Assembly: GCA_900553935.1 (NCBI GenBank)
Contig: USFK01000048.1
Location: 1 to 8,737, forward strand
DNA: 8,737 bases
Reading direction: 5' to 3'
From: an uncultured Collinsella sp.
GTDB taxonomy: Bacteria; Actinomycetota; Coriobacteriia; Coriobacteriales; Coriobacteriaceae
The translations under genes were made by a program, and so were the position numbers. Shown in pieces: positions 5,141-8,737 of this stretch. Below the pieces are notes generated by a model. It saw only the letters and a list, made by a program, of their open reading frames with translations. It did no database searches and had not been told where the DNA came from. The number at the start of each line of letters is the position of its first letter. Positions within the stretch are counted from its first letter, which is position 1.

Positions 5141-6820
5141 ATGGCGGAGTTTATCTACCAGATGTATCAGGCTCGCAAGGCCCATGGCGACAAGGTAATC
5201 CTTGACGACGTGACCCTGAGCTTCTACCCCGGTGCCAAGATCGGTGTCGTGGGCCCCAACGGCATGGGCAAGTCGACCCTGCTCAAGATCATGGCCGGTA
5301 TCGAGGAGGTCTCAAACGGCGATGCCAGGCTCACCCCCGGCTACACCGTGGGTATCCTGCAGCAGGAACCGCCGCTCGACGACGACAAGACCGTTATCGA
5401 GAACGTGCGCATGGCGTTTGGCGATATGATCGCCAAGGTCGATCGCTTCAATAAGATCGGCGAGGAGATGTGCGACCCGGATTGCGACATGGACGCCCTC
5501 ATGGCCGAGATGGGCAAGCTCCAGGACGAGATTGATACCGCCGACGGCTGGGATATCGATTCCAAGCTCGGCCAGGCCATGGACGCCTTGCAGCTGCCCG
5601 ATTCCGACATGCCGGTTAACGTGCTCTCCGGCGGCGAGCGTCGTCGCGTGGCGCTGTGCAAACTGCTGCTCGAGGCTCCCGACCTGCTGCTGCTCGACGA
5701 GCCCACCAACCACTTGGACGCCGAGTCGATCCTGTGGCTCGAGCACTTCCTGCACAACTACCAGGGCGCGGTGCTTGCCGTCACGCACGATCGCTACTTC
5801 CTGGATAACGTTGCCGAGTGGATCTGCGAGGTCGACCGCGGCCACCTTTATCCCTACAAGGGCAACTACTCCACGTATCTGGAGACCAAGGCCGCGCGTA
5901 TTGAGGCGCAGGGCAACCGCGATGCCAAGCTCGCCAAGCGCATGGAGGCCGAGCTCGAGTGGGTACGCAGCTCGCCCAAGGCTCGCCAGGCCAAGAACAA
6001 GGCCCGTCTGGCTCGCTACGAGGAGATGGAGGCCGAGGCCCGCGCAAGCCAGAAGCTCGACTGGACCGACATCCGCATCCCTGTGGGCCCGCGTCTGGGC
6101 AACAAGGTGCTCGAGGCCCATCACCTGCACAAGGAGTTCGATGGCCGCGTGCTCATCGACGACCTTTCATTCACCCTGCCGCGTAACGGCATCGTGGGCG
6201 TCATCGGCCCCAACGGTGTCGGCAAGACCACGCTCTTCAAGACCATCGTGGGTTTGGAGCCGCTGACTTCGGGCGAGCTCGAGGTGGGCGAGACCGTCAA
6301 GATTTCTTACGTCGACCAGAACCGTTCCGGCATCGACCCCGATAAGAACCTATGGGAGGTCGTCTCGGACGGCCTGGACCACATGATGGTCGGCGAGACC
6401 GAGGTTCCGAGCCGCGCGTACGTGGCGAGCTTTGGCTTTAAGGGCCAGGACCAGCAGAAGCGCGCCGGCGTACTCTCCGGTGGCGAGCGCAACCGTCTGA
6501 ACTTGGCGCTCACGCTCAAGCAGGGCGGCAACCTGCTGCTCCTCGACGAGCCCACGAACGACCTCGACGTCGAGACGCTGTCCTCGCTCGAAGCGGCGCT
6601 GCTCGAGTTCCCGGGCTGCTCGGTGGTCATTAGCCACGACCGTATGTTCCTAGACCGCGTTGCCACGCACATCCTGGCGTGGGAGGGCACCGACGAGAAC
6701 CCGGGCAACTGGTATTGGTTCGAGGGCAACTTCGAGGCCTATCAGGCCAACCGCATCGAGCGCCTGGGCGAGGACGCAGCCCAGCCGCATCGTATTCACC
6801 GCAAGCTGACGCGCGATTAG
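5141..6820 (+). CDS. ettA: ABC-F protein EttA, energy-dependent translational throttle
   Basis: A 559-residue soluble ABC-F ATPase; E. coli EttA is about 555. First ABC domain: Walker A GPNGMGKST 38-46, signature LSGGE 162-166, Walker B LLLLDEP 182-188 (catalytic E187), H-loop His216. An extra segment at about 90-150 is the EttA arm that reaches ribosomal protein L1. The linker at about 240-325 contains ELEWVRSSPKARQAKNKARL, the EttA form of the P-site tRNA-interacting motif. Second domain: Walker A GPNGVGKTT 356-364, LSGGE 445-449, Walker B ending D469-E470, H-loop His499. The C-terminus, RIHRKLTRD, is also family-typical. EttA binds the ribosomal E site and gates the first peptide bond according to ATP/ADP. 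There are no transmembrane helices. AGAAAGGA at 5121-5128 is a distant ribosome site. It is probably transcribed alone. Confidence 0.95.
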   Translation: MAEFIYQMYQARKAHGDKVILDDVTLSFYPGAKIGVVGPNGMGKSTLLKIMAGIEEVSNGDARLTPGYTVGILQQEPPLDDDKTVIENVRMAFGDMIAKVDRFNKIGEEMCDPDCDMDALMAEMGKLQDEIDTADGWDIDSKLGQAMDALQLPDSDMPVNVLSGGERRRVALCKLLLEAPDLLLLDEPTNHLDAESILWLEHFLHNYQGAVLAVTHDRYFLDNVAEWICEVDRGHLYPYKGNYSTYLETKAARIEAQGNRDAKLAKRMEAELEWVRSSPKARQAKNKARLARYEEMEAEARASQKLDWTDIRIPVGPRLGNKVLEAHHLHKEFDGRVLIDDLSFTLPRNGIVGVIGPNGVGKTTLFKTIVGLEPLTSGELEVGETVKISYVDQNRSGIDPDKNLWEVVSDGLDHMMVGETEVPSRAYVASFGFKGQDQQKRAGVLSGGERNRLNLALTLKQGGNLLLLDEPTNDLDVETLSSLEAALLEFPGCSVVISHDRMFLDRVATHILAWEGTDENPGNWYWFEGNFEAYQANRIERLGEDAAQPHRIHRKLTRD

Positions 6821-6843
6821 TCGAGCTCAGGTGACCTAATGAG

Positions 6844-6880
6844 AAAGGGACGATAACCTTGAGGGTTATCGTCCCTTTTT
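6844..6880. terminator. terminator of ettA, possibly bidirectional
   Basis: A perfect 15-bp stem (AAAGGGACGATAACC 6844-6858 with 6864-6878) with loop TTGAG runs into a T5 tract on the plus strand. It sits between converging genes, 23 bases after the ettA stop and 3 bases beyond the minus-strand gene's stop at 6882. On the minus strand the T-run is only TTT, so it probably works best for ettA. Confidence 0.88.
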
Positions 6881-6881
6881 G

Positions 6882-8183
6882 TTACTTGGTAGAAGGTTCG
6901 ACTTTATCGATGGCCCAGGTGGCTCCGAGACCGCCGGTGGTGTTGCGGCGGATGCGCACGGCAACCTCGCGGCGCTCGCCGGCCTGTGTGTAGCGCAGGG
7001 GGAAGCTTGCGCGGTTTCGCGCGGCCTCGATGGTACCGCGCTCGCGGGCGATCCAGTAGTACTCGCCGACGATGCCGAGCGTGTCGGCGCCGTAGGGGAG
7101 ATAGGTCGACAACTGGTGCAGAAGCGGGCCGGGGCAGAAGACTTCGGTTGCGAAATCGACGGGGAAGTCCTCGGGGATGGCGGGCGTTGCAGGTGCGGGG
7201 GCCGGTACTGCAGCGGGGACCGGAGCCGGTGCGGGAATCTGGTCATAGACAGGTTCGGATGCGGACTCGATGACGGGTGCAGACTCAGGCACCGGTTCCG
7301 GCTTAACTGCGGAATCTGTCGGTTCCACGGAGACGGATGTGTCTTCAGTCTCGGTTTTGGCATCGGCTTGCGGGGCGTCCTCTGCCTTGACAGACAGCTT
7401 TGCCTCGATGGGCGTGGAGGCCATGGTGGTGATGCCGGCGTTTGCGTTCTCGGGGTCATAGACGACCGTGAGCGAGATGGCGGGCTGCGGTGTCTCGGGC
7501 TCCGGCGTCGACTCGGTAGCGTCTTGATCGGCGGGCTCATCGGACTGATCGTCCTCGGCCTTGTTGCCAAAGACATCGCTGTTTTGGAACGCAGACGTCT
7601 CGGGCTGGTCAGCGGCTTCTTCGGTTGTCGACTTGGGAGCCTCGTTGAGCTCCGCAGTGGCTTCCTGCTCTGATGTGACTTCGGGATCGGTCGTGGCGGC
7701 GATTTCGGTTTCGGCTTCTGCTGTTACCTCAATAGCGACTTCGATCTCTGTCTCGGGCTCGGGTTCCGGTACGGCTTCAACCATAGCTTCGGGCTCGGGA
7801 TGCTTAACGTGCTTGGGACGCACGGCCTTGAGGTCTTTCTCGCCGCGCTTTTTCTTTTTGTAGGACTGCTTGGCACCCTTGGCAGCCTTGGGCTTGTCCT
7901 CGCCTTTGGCAAGGGCGGTATCCCAGGCCTCGTTGGCGATGACGGTGGCATACAGGCGACCGCCCTTAAAGACGGTCAGCTTAATGCAGTCGTCAAGCTC
8001 CTCGAGCAGCTCGCGCGTGGATTCGAAGCCCAGGTCATAAGCGGTCATGTCGCCAGCGGCGAGAGCCTCTTCGACCTGCGTCATAAACGTTTGCTTGCCG
8101 CATCCAATCGCATCGCGCAGCAGGCGATACAGATAGATGCGGTTGCCCAGCGAAAGCGTGGGCCTAACTATTGTCTTGCTCAT
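6882..8183 (-). CDS. unknown protein: winged-helix-like N-domain, disordered acidic linker, C-terminal domain
   Basis: A 433-residue soluble protein with no family I can name. Residues 1-92 form a compact domain. Its pattern GDMTAYDLGFESTRELLEEL (44-63), followed by a beta-type GGRLYATVIA (74-83), resembles the OST-HTH/LOTUS winged helix, an RNA-binding fold; this is tentative. Residues 96-128 are strongly basic (KKKKR at 109-113), fitting nucleic-acid contact. Residues 129 to about 335 are low-complexity, rich in Glu, Pro, Thr and Ala, ending in a PAPAP tract, and surely disordered. Residues about 336-433 look folded, with YYWIARERGTIEAARN and RREVAVRIRRN. No signal peptide or membrane helix. 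I chose ATG 8183: GAGGAG on the minus strand is seven bases upstream and the sequence becomes protein-like there; the in-frame extension to 8252 does not look native. A 16-base palindrome lies just upstream. Confidence 0.85.
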   Translation of the reverse strand: MSKTIVRPTLSLGNRIYLYRLLRDAIGCGKQTFMTQVEEALAAGDMTAYDLGFESTRELLEELDDCIKLTVFKGGRLYATVIANEAWDTALAKGEDKPKAAKGAKQSYKKKKRGEKDLKAVRPKHVKHPEPEAMVEAVPEPEPETEIEVAIEVTAEAETEIAATTDPEVTSEQEATAELNEAPKSTTEEAADQPETSAFQNSDVFGNKAEDDQSDEPADQDATESTPEPETPQPAISLTVVYDPENANAGITTMASTPIEAKLSVKAEDAPQADAKTETEDTSVSVEPTDSAVKPEPVPESAPVIESASEPVYDQIPAPAPVPAAVPAPAPATPAIPEDFPVDFATEVFCPGPLLHQLSTYLPYGADTLGIVGEYYWIARERGTIEAARNRASFPLRYTQAGERREVAVRIRRNTTGGLGATWAIDKVEPSTK

Positions 8184-8195
8184 GGCAAATCTCCT

Positions 8196-8211
8196 CTTTA
8201 CACATGTAAAG
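8196..8211. promoter_or_regulatory. palindrome directly upstream of the unknown gene's ribosome site
   Basis: CTTTACACATGTAAAG has 7-base inverted halves around a central CA. On the minus strand it ends at the base before the GAGGAG ribosome site, so it would sit in the leader or core promoter. It could be an operator or a short RNA hairpin masking the ribosome site. No clear -35/-10 pair was found around it. Confidence 0.4.
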
Positions 8212-8251
8212 CATCCATCGAATGGCGCTCGCCATGGCGGCGCCCAAGGCA

Positions 8252-8285
8252 AACGGGCGCGAACCGCTGTCGATTCGCGCCCGTT
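8252..8285 (-). terminator. hairpin terminator after the minus-strand gene at the right edge
   Basis: A perfect 12-bp GC-rich stem (AACGGGCGCGAA 8252-8263 with 8274-8285) and a 10-base loop lie 30 bases past the stop codon of the edge gene. The minus-strand tail after the stem is TGCCTTGGG, a weak T-run, so termination strength is uncertain. Confidence 0.6.
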
Positions 8286-8315
8286 GTACAGGTTGCCTAT
8301 CTGGGGATGCAGCGC

Positions 8316-8737
8316 CTAGTTGCCCGATGTCGTGCCTTGGCTTGAACTGTCAGATGTCGTGCCCGATGTGGTGCCGCTCGAATTGCTGTTGTTGCTGTCT
8401 GCTGTGCCCGTTCCAGACGTGGTGTCGCTTGTCTGGCCGCCCGTGTTCGTCTGCGAACCGTCAGTCGTTTGGCTTGAGTCGGTCGTGCCGGACGGCGTGC
8501 CACTGTTGGACGTAGAGGAATCGGCACTCTGCGACTGATCAGGGATGTCCGAAGACGAGTTGGTGGATGCGGAGTTGCCCTGCGGGTCGTCCTGCTGGCT
8601 TTGCGATTGACCAGTGCTATCCGCATCGCTCTCGGTCGTGCGCGACGAAAGGATTGGCTCGGGACGCTCACCCAGACCCTCGCCGGCAGTGGTGATAAGG
8701 ATAGCGCCGGTGCAGGCGATGACCGCGAGGATGGCGA
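8316..8737 (-). CDS. membrane-anchored protein with Ser/Thr/Asn-rich tail (N-terminus outside window)
   Basis: On the minus strand a frame runs in from the right edge and stops at TAG (8318-8316), giving 139 visible codons. It begins with a hydrophobic stretch, AILAVIACTGAILITTA, that reads as a membrane helix or signal anchor. A short stretch GEGLGERPEPILSSR follows. After that come about 105 residues almost only of Ser, Thr, Asp, Gln, Gly and Asn, with repeated TTSG and TTDSSQ strings, ending GTTSGN. Such a tail is typical of an extracellular, disordered, possibly glycosylated spacer after a membrane segment. There is no LPxTG sorting motif. It could be a single-span surface protein or the outer end of a membrane signalling protein; the missing N-terminus decides. 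A 12-bp hairpin follows the stop. Confidence 0.7.
   Translation of the reverse strand, partial: AILAVIACTGAILITTAGEGLGERPEPILSSRTTESDADSTGQSQSQQDDPQGNSASTNSSSDIPDQSQSADSSTSNSGTPSGTTDSSQTTDGSQTNTGGQTSDTTSGTGTADSNNSNSSGTTSGTTSDSSSQGTTSGN

Noticed and set aside
5312..6130. Open frame of about 270 codons opposite ettA
   Set aside because: Antisense shadow of a strongly conserved ABC-F gene. Its Val/Leu/Gly-rich composition is the expected by-product of high-GC codon use.
6879..7673. Open frame on the plus strand opposite the unknown two-domain gene
   Set aside because: Gly/Arg-rich shadow of the Glu/Pro/Thr linker code. The minus-strand frame has a ribosome site, folded-looking ends and a sensible stop at a terminator.
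8320..8538. Plus-strand Val/Leu/Pro/Asp-rich frame
   Set aside because: Exact antisense of the Ser/Thr/Asp-rich tail; its repeat look is inherited from that tail.
8297..8671. Minus-strand Arg/Thr-rich frame at the right edge
   Set aside because: It overlaps the frame with a membrane helix and a Ser/Thr-rich tail. Its Arg/Ala/Pro composition is that of an out-of-frame reading, and it has no ribosome site.

Overview
The window looks like chromosomal DNA from a high-GC Gram-positive gut actinobacterium. Codon use, Shine-Dalgarno strength and gene set fit the Coriobacteriia, and Collinsella is my best guess. This is inference from the proteins; there is no rRNA or other marker to confirm it. No tRNA, rRNA, CRISPR array, phage gene or transposase gene was found.

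Layout from left to right. (1) The last 46 codons of glucose-6-phosphate isomerase (pgi, +), closed by a strong hairpin terminator. (2) Two HAD-superfamily phosphatases on +: a Cof-type (class IIB) protein and a beta-phosphoglucomutase-like (class IA) protein. A terminator-like hairpin lies in the 63-base gap between them. (3) A non-coding block of about 260 bases between converging genes. It is almost filled by a 230-bp element with 31-bp terminal inverted repeats (one mismatch) and several internal hairpins, which I read as a non-autonomous mobile or palindromic element. (4) A minus-strand pair, tcdA (tRNA t6A dehydratase) then tatD (TIM-barrel metal-dependent hydrolase), 13 bases apart. (5) A divergent intergenic region with promoters for both sides and a palindromic operator. 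(6) A plus-strand sdpR-sdpI-like pair (ArsR-family repressor overlapping a membrane immunity-type protein), ended by a GNRA-loop terminator. (7) ettA, a full-length ABC-F translation factor, followed by a 15-bp hairpin terminator. (8) A minus-strand gene of unknown function: an N-terminal winged-helix-like domain (possibly OST-HTH/LOTUS), a basic patch, a disordered acidic/proline-rich linker of about 200 residues, and a small conserved-looking C-terminal domain. (9) At the right edge, the C-terminal part of a membrane-anchored protein with a long Ser/Thr/Asn/Gly-rich tail (minus strand, cut by the window).

Most of the window is housekeeping: sugar-phosphate metabolism, tRNA modification and ribosome energy sensing. 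The parts least explained by known families are the inverted-repeat element at 1974-2203, the two-domain unknown protein at 6882-8183, and the orphan SdpR/SdpI unit with its operator. I corrected several start codons from Shine-Dalgarno spacing: 380, 1286, 3802, 3982, 4253 and 8183.
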